A DNA stretch of 64,000 nt, from the NCBI GenBank assembly GCA_038025085.1, contig CM076144.1, positions 38,536,501 to 38,600,500 of the forward strand, in the 5' to 3' direction. The position numbers and the translations under genes are program-made. The notes under the pieces are model-generated. The model was not told where the DNA came from and searched no databases. It saw only the letters and a list, made by a program, of their open reading frames with translations. The stretch comes from Tetragonia tetragonoides (lineage: Eukaryota; Streptophyta; Magnoliopsida; Caryophyllales; Aizoaceae). Of this stretch, positions 33,495-43,263 are shown in pieces (within the stretch, counting starts at the first letter, position 1; every line of letters starts with the position of its first letter).

Positions 33495-34775
33495 ATACAC
33501 GGGCCCACCCAGAGGCTAATACTTGGGCTCTCCCAGGGGCTTGTTTAGTCCCTAGGAGTCGCCCATTTCAATCAAAACACGACTCGCCATCATAGGGGCT
33601 TCATCCCCAGACAGGTGGCCAATACTTGGGCTCTCCCAGGGGCTTATTTAGTCCCTAGGGGTCGACCATTTCAATCAAAATACGACCCGCCATCATAGGG
33701 GCTTCAGCCCCCATACAGTTGGCTCATACTTGGGCTCTCCCAGGGGCTTGTTTAGTTCCTAGGGGTCGCCCATTTCAATCAAAATACGACTCACTATCAT
33801 AGGGGCTTCATCCCCAGACAGGTGGCCAATACTTGGACTCTCCCAGGGGCTTATTTAGTCCCTAGGGGTCGCCCATTTCAATCAAAATACGACTCGTCAT
33901 CATAGGGGCTTCATCCCCAGACATGTGGCCAATACTTGGGCTCTCCCAGGGGCTTGTTTAATCCCTAGGGGTCTACTATTTCAATCAAAATACGACTCGC
34001 CATCATAGGGGCTTCACCCCCATACAGATGGCTCATACTTGGGCTCTCCCAGGGGCTTGTTTAATCCCTAGGGGTCGCCCATTTCAATCAAAACACGACT
34101 CGCCATCATAGGGGCTTCATCCCCAGACAGGTGGCCAATACTTGGGCTCTCCCAGGGGCTTATTTAGTCCCTAAGGGTCGCCCATTTCAATCAAAACATG
34201 ACTCGCCATCATAGGGGCTTCATCCCCAGGCAGGTGGCCAATACTTGGGCTCTCCCAGGGGCTTATTTAGTCCCTAGGGGTCGCCCATTTCAATCAAAAC
34301 ACGACTCGCCATCATAGGGGCTTCATCCCCAGATAGGTGACCAATACTTGGGCTCTCCCAGGGGCTTATTTAGTCCCTAGGGGTCGCCCATTTCAATCAA
34401 AACACGACTCGCCATCATAGGGGCTTCATCCCCAGATAGGTGACCAATACTTGGGCTCTCCCAGGGGCTTATTTAGTCCCTAGGGGTTGCCCATTTTAAT
34501 CAAAATACGACTCGCCGTCATAGGGGCTTCATCCCCAGGCAGGTGGCCAATACTTGGGCTCTCCCAGGGGCTTATTTAGTCCCTAGGGGTCGCCCATTTC
34601 AATCAAAATATGACTCGCCATCATAGGGGCTTCTTCCCCAAACAGGAGGCCAATACTTGGGCTCTCCCAGGGGCTTATTTAGTCCCTAGGGATCGACCAT
34701 TTCGATCAAAATAAGACTCGCCATCATATGGGCTTCATACCCATACAATTGGCCAATACTTGAGCTCTCCCAGGG
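33495..34775 (+). repeat. 103-bp tandem array in the Tat element
   Basis: About 12 copies. ACTTGGGCTCTCCCAGGGGC recurs at 33521, 33624, 33728, 33831, 33934, 34037, 34140, 34243, 34346, 34449, 34552, 34655 and (decayed) 34758, a 103-bp period with one 104. Each unit has TAGTCCCTAGGGGTCGCCCA, ACGACTCGCCATCATAGGGG and CTTCATCCCCAGACAGGTGG. It lies upstream of the antisense gene's promoter. Confidence 0.95.
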
Positions 34776-34791
34776 GCCTATTGTGTTCCAA

Positions 34792-35040
34792 GTTGAGCAC
34801 TCGCCCATCTCAGGCCAAAAGAGGATTCACCCAACCATCAGCTCTCAAGGAGAGGCTGTCCTTGGTTGAGCACTCGCCCATCTCATGCCAAAAGATGACT
34901 CGCCAAACCATCAGCTCTCAAGGAGGGGCTGTCCTTAGTTGAGCTCTCGCCCATCTCAGGCCAAAAGACGACTTGCCCAACCATCAACTCTCAAGGAAGG
35001 GCTATCCTTGGTTGAGCACTCGCCCACTTTAGGCCAAAAG
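34792..35040 (+). repeat. 73-bp tandem array in the Tat element
   Basis: GTTGAGCACTCGCCCATCTC recurs at 34792, 34865, 34938 and 35011, exactly 73 bp apart. Each unit includes GGCCAAAAGA.GACT, AACCATCA.CTCTCAAGGA and GGCT.TCCTT.GTT. Confidence 0.92.
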
Positions 35041-35190
35041 AGGACTCTCCCACTCCAGGCCCAAAGAGGACTCGCCCACTTCAGGACCCAAAAGAGGACT
35101 CGCCCACTTCAGGACCCAAAAGAGGACTCGCCCACTTCAGGCCAAAAGAGGACTCGCCCACTTCAGGCCAAAAAGGACTCCCCCATGTAC
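35035..35190 (+). repeat. About 25-29-bp tandem array in the Tat element
   Basis: Six degenerate copies of AGAGGACTCGCCCACTTCAGG followed by CCCAAA or ACCCAAA. It shares the GACTCGCCCA core with the 73-bp units and appears to be a shortened derivative of them. Confidence 0.88.
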
Positions 35191-35240
35191 ACATTTTTCT
35201 TTCGAATCATGCCAAACTCAAGGTCTTCCTTTGACATAAT

Positions 35241-35253
35241 TCAAGGGGCTAAA
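35241..35253 (+). other. Polypurine tract of the Tat element
   Basis: TCAAGGGGCTAAA directly before the 3' LTR; the AAGGGGCTAAA part serves plus-strand priming. Confidence 0.65.
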
Positions 35254-35801
35254 TATTGGGACCCAAAATATGGATTTTGACTGAACCTTGACCGCCACGT
35301 CACCAAAAGGGGTCCACAAGTCAAACAGCCAATCGTAAGCCGACACGTGGCGTTCAAGGGGCCATGACAGAGCCTCCTAAAATTACGGGAATATTCCTTA
35401 GCGCGTCAGCGTGAGTGATCTGACCAGCCTGGCCCATGAATACTCTAGATGGCAGGCCCATTTTCCGAGGCGCTGAGGTTTCCGCCTAACATCTGACAGG
35501 GTACGGAATTCCGTGCCCTAAAGCTGATGTCCTATAAATATGGTCACTGTTCATTTCAGGGGCGATGAATTTTCTCTCTCTCTCTCTCTCTCTAGCCTCG
35601 CTTTTTCAGACTCTCTCTCGATTTTCTCTCTCTAAACCTGTAAACTTTTGACTTGACCGTCGGAGGGGCCCCCTCTCGGGAAAATCTACCCGGGGCAGTC
35701 ACGTGTTCTCTTTTGCAGGTCACCTGTTTAGATCTTCGATTCTGGAGTTCCCCCAACTCGATACACTTCTAGTCGACCTTCCAAAAAAAAACCCTGAAAT
35801 A
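35254..35801 (+). repeat. 3' LTR of the Tat element
   Basis: 548 bp, matching 8756-9312 with scattered substitutions and a shorter TC tract (35575-35594). Termini are TA...TA instead of TG...CA, i.e. mutated. Followed by GTAAC (35802-35806), one mismatch from the left flank GTAAA. Confidence 0.92.
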
Positions 35802-35806
35802 GTAAC

Positions 35807-36140
35807 ATTTAAACGGATAAAGTCAAAACTATCAAAATCAAACCAAACGGTTTAGGAAGGTATTTAAATTGAAGAGTTTGATCGATATGAGTTTGGAAGT
35901 ATTACTCCATTACGTTATTTTGTGTTTTGGTTGTTTTGTCCATATCTTCTCCCTACTCCATAATCGTTTGCAGGTTTATAGTGTTTAATTGTTCAACAAT
36001 ATACAAGTCAGATCAATTGTTCCAAAGTAAGGTAAAAAAAAAAAAAAACTCTTACAAATTAGTAAGGTTTTGCTTAATTTTCATCTAATCAATTTATGGT
36101 ATATATGCAGATCCTGAAACTAGCTAGATATTGCTGCTCA
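35807..36140. other. Intergenic, no gene seen
   Basis: AT-rich sequence between the Tat element and the poly-A retroposon, with a short A-run at about 36034-36048. Confidence 0.5.
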
Positions 36141-36156
36141 AGAAATCTGTCAGGTA

Positions 36157-36749
36157 TTTGATGTCAGGTAATTATCTCTCTCTCCTTTTTCTCTCCTCTC
36201 AAAACCCTAGTTTTTCTCTTTTGCCTCTTCTCATCTTTCATTATATTTCAGGCCGGGAGGACCGATTTAGGTCATTTCCGGCCTGTATTTGATGTTCTTC
36301 ATCTAGTTTGACTCTAATTTCTACTCTTTTTCGCTTTAGGTGGAATAAATTTCTCTCCCTTTGTGGAATTCATTGGTATTTTCATTTCTTCCTCTTCGTA
36401 GGATTCTCTTTTCGCCTATGGTGCGATATCTATTTTATAGGTTCAATATGATTTTGGGGACCGGATATACATACAACCGATGGTATCAAACAAAGTTTTG
36501 TAGGCAAATGATTGCTTTGCTCGCGGTGAAGATCTCCACTTCCGTCAAAGATGAAGATACATCAAAGGAAGCACATGGTTACTATGCATGTTGGGAGTCG
36601 CACCGAGGTGTCCTTGTCAATTGTCTTATTAGCAAAAATTGTGTTGTTATTGTTGATTTAGTATATTCTAGGGTTATTTTAATTGTAGATGCCGTATGGC
36701 TTTTCTATTAATGAAAATTTCCTATTCCCCTTTCAAAAAAAAAAAAAAA
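36157..36749 (+). mobile_element. Poly-A retroposon (LINE/SINE remnant or retrocopy) with target duplication
   Basis: A about 590-bp unit ending in a run of 16-17 A (36735-36750) and flanked by AGAAATCTGTCAGGTA at 36141-36156 and again right after the A-run (36750-36765). Long direct flanks plus a terminal A-run mean target-primed retroposition. It begins with TC-rich sequence and an AAAACCCTAG block like a transcript 5' end. A + frame at 36420-36712 (MVRYLFYRFNMILGTGYTYN, HGYYACWESHRG) is open but not recognised. Confidence 0.72.
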
Positions 36750-36765
36750 AGAAATCTGTCAGGTA

Positions 36766-38164
36766 ATTAGCATCGTTAATTATTTCATAAGTATTTATTT
36801 ACTCTATTTATTTCTTTATTCTTTGGTAGAAAGATAATGAAATTAGGATTTTTCAAAGGCATTACCGTTACTATGCTATAGATAGGTGATACACAAATTG
36901 TTGTAGGCAAGGTGTCCAAAGAAGAGCTGCATCCATACGAGGCCGGGTGAATGTCTTCAAGCAATAACAAACTCATATTGGGAACCCTTAGTAGGAGTGA
37001 ATTGGTTGCCGACAATAATTTTGTAGTACAAATTATTAGCAATTTAAAACTTACTTATCTTATTTATAGTTTAATCTCATATTTTGTAAACATCATTATA
37101 TCTTAATTATTTGAGATAAAGTTAATTTCATAGTTTATGCAACATAATATAATGCATTGTCAATTATGGCACACGCTTTATTACTAGGAATGACATGTAA
37201 GCAAGCAAAGAAAAAATAAATAAGATTTACGATCATGAAAAACAGAGTTTGAGTTGTGATAGATATCTAGAGTTTTATAAGAGTTATATTAGATCCTATC
37301 AAATATTTCAAATCAAATATAACTTTTCCTACACGTCTCAAAACTAAAAACTTTTATATCATCCTCGAAAACTACCGTAAAATGAGATCCATTTATAATA
37401 TGAATAAGAAACATGTACGATTGTCTCCAAATATTGGTTGCCGTAATGAAAATTAAAACACGTGTAAGAAAGCATTTTCCGGGATCAAAGAGTCATATTA
37501 ACAAAAAACATAAAGTTATACCACATCATGTCATAAAGCATTTAAAAACCAAATTTATTAATTTAAAAAATGACGATGTAAAGTAGATGCCTATGTTTAA
37601 TCATTACTTCTTAATTGTTATGGTATCTGATAATACTTTTGACAATTAGATAGTTATTAAAACAAAGTGTGTGAGATTTATCAAAAAAAAAAAAAAAAAT
37701 TCACCCCTTCCTGTCAGTCTTCCCCCTACTTACGTTTTGTATGTGTATTAACAGTAAAACAATTTAGACAATGATTAAAAAAGTTAAATAATACTCATAA
37801 TAGTAGTTCATATAGAATGATATAGTGAGAAGTTTCAACTTTAAAGTTCTACAAGCACTTGGGAGTCCAAATATGAGTATGCAATGAGAACCTACTCTAT
37901 ATAAGATTGATATCCCTCCTTCACAGTTACCTCATCCAATTAATCATAGCTCCCTACTTCCATTATGCGTATTTTGTTTTCATGGTTATATATTAATTTG
38001 TATACATAGGTATGAATTTTATACATAATTCAATTTTGAGATATGTTGGTATACATGTTAATTTATACATATAATTACAATTTGCAAGTAATCTTTTTAA
38101 ATTTATCTTTGTAAGTACCTTATAAAAGGTCATATCTCATATCTTTTTCCCCTATGGGCTATGA
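36766..38164. other. Intergenic, AT-rich, no supported gene
   Basis: AT-rich with an A-run at about 37683-37700. 37310-37600 shares short blocks in order with 7880-8130 (TCTCAAAA, GAGATCCATTTA.AATATG, ATAAAGTTATAC), consistent with an old dispersed repeat. No gene called. Confidence 0.5.
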
Positions 38165-38769
38165 TCTACAATACATAAAGAGCGAGGCAAATTTTTTAAG
38201 AGGTTTCATATAATATATATATTTTTTTTGTTTCGTTTACTTTGGCAGATAGATATATAAGAATTAAATATTTATTTTTAATCTTCAGAGATTTTGTCAT
38301 CTAGGATATGAAATTAATATGTATACCGTTTAGTTTCTAACATTTATTCCTTCCTTTCGTCAAATTATTATCTATGGGCTCTCTTACTCTCTATATACTC
38401 ATATTTTTATTTTTTTTTCCTGTATGTATAATTAAGTCATGATTCAAGTTGACAAGGAGAAAACATACCAAACCTCATTAAATGTGGTTAAGTTTTACGG
38501 ATTATTATTTACTCATAATTGAAAAGTTTACCATTATATTGATGGATAAAATTTAAAATTGTGGGAATATTTATGTAATCGATATGTGTACTAATAAAAA
38601 TTACTTTATTACTTTGTATATTTAAATGAAGGTATTGGATTATAGTCTATTTATTTTTAAAAAATATTGTATAAGCTAATGAAATAATAGTTTAAAGTAT
38701 ATAGTATATTACATATCAAATACGAGTATATTAATATGAACTCGTGCATCGCACGGACTTTAAAACTAG
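38165..38769 (+). mobile_element. Non-autonomous Helitron
   Basis: 3' end: a short hairpin CGTGC-ATC-GCACG (38743-38755) followed 10 bases later by CTAG (38766-38769) and a host T, the classic Helitron terminus. 5' end: TCTACAATACATAAAGAGCG starting at 38165 after an A, a common Helitron start. Insertion between A and T with no target duplication fits. About 605 bp, AT-rich, no Rep/helicase. The 3' end is firm; the 5' end is less so. Confidence 0.7.
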
Positions 38770-38936
38770 TATACATTGAAGAGTCCTATAAATGACACTG
38801 TATAACCCATATATCGGTGTGAATGTGTGATAGTTTCCATAGGTTCCTTAGCTTGGATTCCTTTCCCGGCCTTATCCATATCGAAAGTATCTGTTCAAAA
38901 ACACACCAATGTTTAAAATAATGGTTGTAAACCAAA

Positions 38937-38967
<31 letters not shown>

Positions 38968-39499
38968 CGCCCCTCACATGAATGTCGTTACCATATGCTA
39001 GAAGACTCAACTACAAGAATAAACTCTACTATATGAGCAAGGGGGTTCCCAGGATTCCTCGAGATCTCTTGGTCTTTACTACTCTGATAACATGTATTGA
39101 AACCAATTCAATCAAAAGTTTAAACAAATAGTTGAAGGCCAAATTAATATTATATCACCTAATGCAAAGAAATACTTCTTGTTCAATTTGGAGACCTTTC
39201 TAGATTTTTGACATAAAAGTATACTTTCACTCTCATTAGTTAATTAAAGACCATACTGTAGTATATGTAATTTATACGCATAAGTGAGATATTTGACCGT
39301 GCAAAAGTAAATGTTAAAGTTTTTCTAAAACGAAGGGAGTAGTAGTGATGAAATTTGAAGACAGAGTGAGATATTTGATGTTATATATTTATATATGAAA
39401 AATGTTTTGTTGACCCAATGAGTGTCCAACCCACTGTAATATTGTGTCTATATCTCTCCTATTTAATTACTAAAACAACACAGTATATTGTGTCTTTAT
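38770..39499. other. Intergenic, no gene seen
   Basis: AT-rich, with an (AT)n tract at about 38942-38968. The last 3' exons expected of the b561 gene copy to the right are not found here. Confidence 0.5.
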
Positions 39500-40603
39500 A
39501 TATAACTGACAGGTGGCGAGTACCAATACAAGAACAGCACAGTATTTGTGCCAAGTAACTTGCATAACCAATTTCCATGATAGTTTGAATCCCGTAAGAG
39601 CGCAGACCAAGGAAAGAACACATCCAATAATTTGAAATGGCAAATGAAGGAAACACCAGTTATCAAGATGCCTGAAATATACAGGGAAAAAGTATCCCCA
39701 GTGGAACTATCACTTGCCAAGCCAGTATCCCCATAATTCCATGTGCTGTCTTTTCAAATTCGTGTGTAACCAAATCTCCTGTTAGAAACCCATACGAAAT
39801 TCATTCAAAAAAAAAAAAAAAAGAAAAGAGACCCATACGAAATAACGGTAAAACATAGGGGGAAAACACCCTTATTAAGTTGTACAATACATGATATAAT
39901 ATATACGTCGCAAAGGCTATGTTTCGCATAAACCCGCTAATTTTTCAAGATAAGTTACAACTTGAAACTTTCAGCCTATTTTTCAACTCTCAATTATCGA
40001 ATAGTTTGCTAAATTATTTTCAATTTGCAAATTATAGCTACAATTAATTTTGTGAAATTATCCATATTAGCTTTCAACTTACAGCTACAGCTAGTTTATT
40101 AGCTTTTCGTAACAATTTTTAACTATTTTTTACTGATTCCTTTTATCTTTTAAGATTTCACATCTACAGTAACCTTACCGCTAATTTTGCCAAACAATAT
40201 AGCCTAAAACCTATAACAATGCAAGATCGGGAATTACATATACAACTATCAAAGTCGATTTTGATCATTGTCTTCTGGGTGTGGTGAGTAAGAACAGCCT
40301 TGTCATCTGGAGGATTGGGTGAGGAAGCCAAAATGACCTTGTGCCTCAAGTTATAAGGAGGAAACTTAATTTGGAATGTAAAGAGAAAGTTATCTTTGAG
40401 TACAAAAGAAGCTGTAGAGCCATTTGTTATGTCTAAGGTACCCTTATCAGGTATAATCTCCGAAGCCACATTGCCATCTATTGAGTATTGCTTGACGTTG
40501 TTTTTGCCATTTTCACCAGCCCATCCTACCATTGCGCTAGCCCCTACCATACGACCATTTTCTGAGAACCCTATTCCGAGCCAACCTCCATTAATTGGCC
40601 CCG
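39500..40603 (-). pseudogene. DOMON-cytochrome b561 gene fragment
   Basis: On -, 40603-40265 reads the C-terminal part of a DOMON domain: GPINGGWLGIGFSENGRMVG, ASAMVGWAGENGKNN, VKQYSIDGNV, FTFQIKFP. After a gap, about 39775-39670 reads EFEKTAHGIMGILAWQV and PLGILFPCIFQ, the first cytochrome b561 membrane helix with its haem His, then in another frame (39677-39510) HLDNWCFLHLPFQIIGCVL and WHKYCAVLVLVLATCQ, further b561-like helices. The family moves electrons across membranes using ascorbate. Missing: signal peptide and start of DOMON, and the last helices. The frame break at about 39675 and missing ends make it a pseudogene. A 3'-adjacent A/T run (39806-39822) separates pieces. Confidence 0.7.
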
Positions 40604-41045
40604 AAAAAAAAAATGTTCACTACATTATCTTTTTCTTTGGTATACTGCATTGTTCAAGAATTAGCGTTTGATTAAAAGCACGAAAAACTTTTATAAGACT
40701 GTCTCATCGTAAGACGAATGTCACATTTTAAAAAAACAAAATGTAATTATTAATTGTTTTTCTAATGAAACTGTCTTACACAATACCTTCTAAAAAATGG
40801 GTTTGTAATGCATGCTTCATTTTGTTGATTAGTACTACCAAAATTACTCCAAAAATAATGTAAACATAAATTTTACCAAGAAAGAAGAAAGTGAGAATAA
40901 TTAGTTGACTATATTATACGGACCCACATTGCATGTTTTTCCCATGTGCTATCGAAGGTTATTGAATTTGGCCCAAAGACTTCTTTATAATCGGGTGGGA
41001 GCATTTTCAATAATAGCGGGTCAACCTCAATAGCATTGATCTTTG
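40604..41045. other. Intergenic with MITE-like inverted repeat
   Basis: At about 40693-40790 TATAAGACTGTCTCAT faces the inverted form ATGAAACTGTCTTACA, an old MITE-like remnant of about 100 bp. Otherwise nothing recognisable. Confidence 0.4.
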
Positions 41046-41053
41046 GCTCTAAG

Positions 41054-41562
41054 TAGGGGTGAACACCGATCCAAATTGGAACCGGAATAGATCGGAACCC
41101 GAAAAAACCGGAATCTGAACCTGAATCGGAATAATTCCGGTTTAAACTGAACCGGACCTGAATTTTCCGGTTCGGTCCGGTTTAAGACCGGAATTTTAAT
41201 TTCACTTTTTTTTAAAAAAAAATAAAAATCCGTGTAGCATTTACCTTCAATTTCGATTGCTAATTATGCTAGAACTTCTCCAATGTACCTAAAACAATTA
41301 TTTTGAGCAAATTTGTGAGTCACAGACTCATTTTCATTTCTCAATTTTTATTTTTTTATCTTTTTTTGGGCCCAAATTAAGATTCCGGTCTATTCCAATC
41401 TAGACTGGAATCTTCCGATTTTTGACCCGGAAAAGACCGAAATCGGAATCATTATTTTGCGTGAATCGGAATCTGAACCGGAATCATTCAGATCCGGTTT
41501 GATTCCGGTCCCGTCCGGTTCGGTCTAAAATTCCGATCCAGACCGGATTATGAACACCCCTA
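41054..41562. mobile_element. hAT-type MITE
   Basis: 509 bp with ends TAGGGGTGAACA / TGAACACCCCTA and flanks GCTCTAAG (41046-41053) and GCTCCAAG (41563-41570), 7 of 8 matching. Subterminal CCGGTT/AACCGG/GGAATC motifs are dense near both ends. No transposase. Different family from the two other hAT elements here, judged by its ends. Confidence 0.8.
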
Positions 41563-41570
41563 GCTCCAAG

Positions 41571-42994
41571 GAAAGATACAAAATTGCATATATGCAAACT
41601 AATTTTTGCATTCTTGAAGCTTTTGTCTCTTTTTTTTTCACTTAATAATCAATTGCCCTCCAAAAAAACAAAAGTTAAACATCAATTATGAGGGCAATTT
41701 GAATGGAGCGAGAAACAATTGATGTAAGAAATCTAGTGGCGATTACGAGAACAAAAACCCAGAATGAGTTTTTTGTCCTCAAATCGCCATTGTGACCTAA
41801 TGGGAAATTTCAACCAAAATGAATTTGTAAAATTCTCTCTCTCTCTAATGTCTAAGAGTGTTTTTTTTATTTGTCTGGTAAAATTTGTATTTGATTTTTT
41901 TTATGGATTGGCTTGAGAAAATATTGAACCCTAAATTGGTCTAGTTTAAACGAAATTAATAACTAAATATTTATTTATAGATGTTACAACACATGCCATA
42001 TGGATATAAAATATGAGCTCTACAAAAATATAGTTGGCAATTTGGCATTTGTTTTCTGTACATTTTAGCAACTTACTCTCCATAAATTTTCTTTTAACGG
42101 AAGCAATAAAACTGATTATTCATTAGAAAACAACTATAATAAACTAATAACCCTTCTACTAGATTAAAACGTTGTAAATAAATATAGATGTTCCAACGAA
42201 AATAAATAAAAGAATGCTAGATATATCTTTTATTATTACCAACTGAATCTAAATACTATTAGTAGTAGTTATTGTGACTTATGTCATCTGATCTTTATCG
42301 GGTTAATAATCATTCGTTAAGGTACTTATTTAATTTTTTTTTATAAGACGGTCTTTATTTTCATAACTTTTGGTGAGATGTGTGTTGATTTTTAGTAAAA
42401 CAAATGTGTAGAGACCCCTACACTTCTTAATAGTAATCCCAATTTTCTCTGAGTTGGTCTCACACAAAACTTGCTCTTTTTAAATTTGCAAATATTAATA
42501 AATGTCAGAAAGATAAGAGTTTAGGAGTATTTGATTTATCATTTTTTTTCATTAAAGGTTTTATTTTTTTATAACCTATTATTTATCACATGCAAAAATG
42601 AATAATATTATTGGGCAGAATTAATGACATATAGTTATTTTCTGTAGAAACTAGAAGTTCATAGGCTCACGACTTAACCTGTTAGTATGTTACCAAAAAA
42701 TATACCATATATAAAACAATTTCGTATTAGTAAAATTAAATTAAACTTAAACAAAAACTTTAAATCTCAATAATATTTACTATAGCCACTTCAAAAATGA
42801 CACTTTTTATATTACCTGTGATTATACCCACGATTATCATCCATCTAGATAGCAAACTAATAATATTAATGAAACTGATGCGATCAATAAAAAGAAAAAA
42901 AAAAACACTAATAATAATAATAGTTTCATTGAATATAAAGAAAAACCATTCAATTTTTATATATTTTTAGTCGATGTTGCAACAACAACCAGAT
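41571..42994. other. Intergenic, AT-rich, no gene seen
   Basis: AT-rich. Around 42340-42475 a TATAAGACGGTC block faces a degenerate TGTGAGACC, possibly another decayed MITE of the type seen at 40693. Nothing else recognisable before the tRNA gene. Confidence 0.5.
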
Positions 42995-43067
42995 GGGGGT
43001 GTAGCTCATATGGTAGAGCGCTCGCTTCGCATGCGAGAGGCACGGGGTTCGATTCCCCGCACCTCCA
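42995..43067 (+). tRNA. tRNA-Ala (anticodon CGC)
   Basis: 73 nt folding as a standard cloverleaf: acceptor GGGGGTG pairs with CACCTCC, D-arm GCTC..GAGC, anticodon arm CTCGC-TTCGCAT-GCGAG giving anticodon CGC, T-arm CGGGG-TTCGATT-CCCCG, discriminator A. Internal A and B boxes are intact, there is no intron and CCA is not encoded, as in nuclear genes. CAA repeats just upstream (42980-42988) fit the start-site preference of plant tRNA genes. Confidence 0.97.
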
Positions 43068-43077
43068 ATTAAATTCC

Positions 43078-43087
43078 TTTTTTTTTT
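43078..43087 (+). terminator. RNA polymerase III T-run terminator
   Basis: Ten consecutive T residues starting 11 bases after the tRNA-Ala end, a sufficient Pol III stop. Confidence 0.85.
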
Positions 43088-43192
43088 ATAATTATTTTTA
43101 TGATTTTTTCTTTTTATCTTTTTCTTCGTTTAATTCAAATTCAATCCCACCACTCATTTCCTCATCCATAATTCATCTTCTTCAACAAAAAA

Positions 43193-43228
43193 ATGTCCCC
43201 CTGCTCTGCAATTTCATTCTCTGGTTGA
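43193..43228 (+). promoter_or_regulatory. Possible upstream ORF (11 codons) in the leader of the zinc-ribbon gene
   Basis: ATG at 43193 followed by ten codons (MSPCSAISFSG) and TGA at 43226-43228, 35 bases before the main ATG. It matters only if transcription starts upstream of 43193, which the short 197-bp interval after the tRNA allows. Could lower translation of the main frame. Confidence 0.4.
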
Positions 43229-43263
43229 GGAGAGAGAAACCAAAAACTAAAAGACATAAATCA

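Larger units (their letters stand above)
8756..35801 (+). mobile_element. Tat-lineage Ty3/gypsy LTR retrotransposon, decayed, with nested insertion
   Basis: Bounded by LTRs 8756-9312 and 35254-35801 and flanked by GTAAA / GTAAC. About 13.1 kb after removing the nested 13.9-kb chromovirus. Order on +: primer site, gag, protease (ILIDTGSFADVI), RT, RNase H, a second RNase H-like domain, integrase, 121-bp array, antisense gene, 103-, 73- and 27-bp arrays, polypurine tract (35241-35253, AGGGGCTAAA), 3' LTR. Dual RNase H and an antisense extra ORF are known features of the plant Tat lineage. Many stops and frame changes show it is not autonomous. Confidence 0.9.

Noticed and set aside
33495..35190. 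CRISPR array
   Set aside because: Units are head-to-tail near-identical throughout with no unique spacers, and the genome is a plant; these are tandem satellites.
35807..35945. Further host exon after the Tat element
   Set aside because: No frame longer than a few dozen codons and no splice sites with coding flanks.
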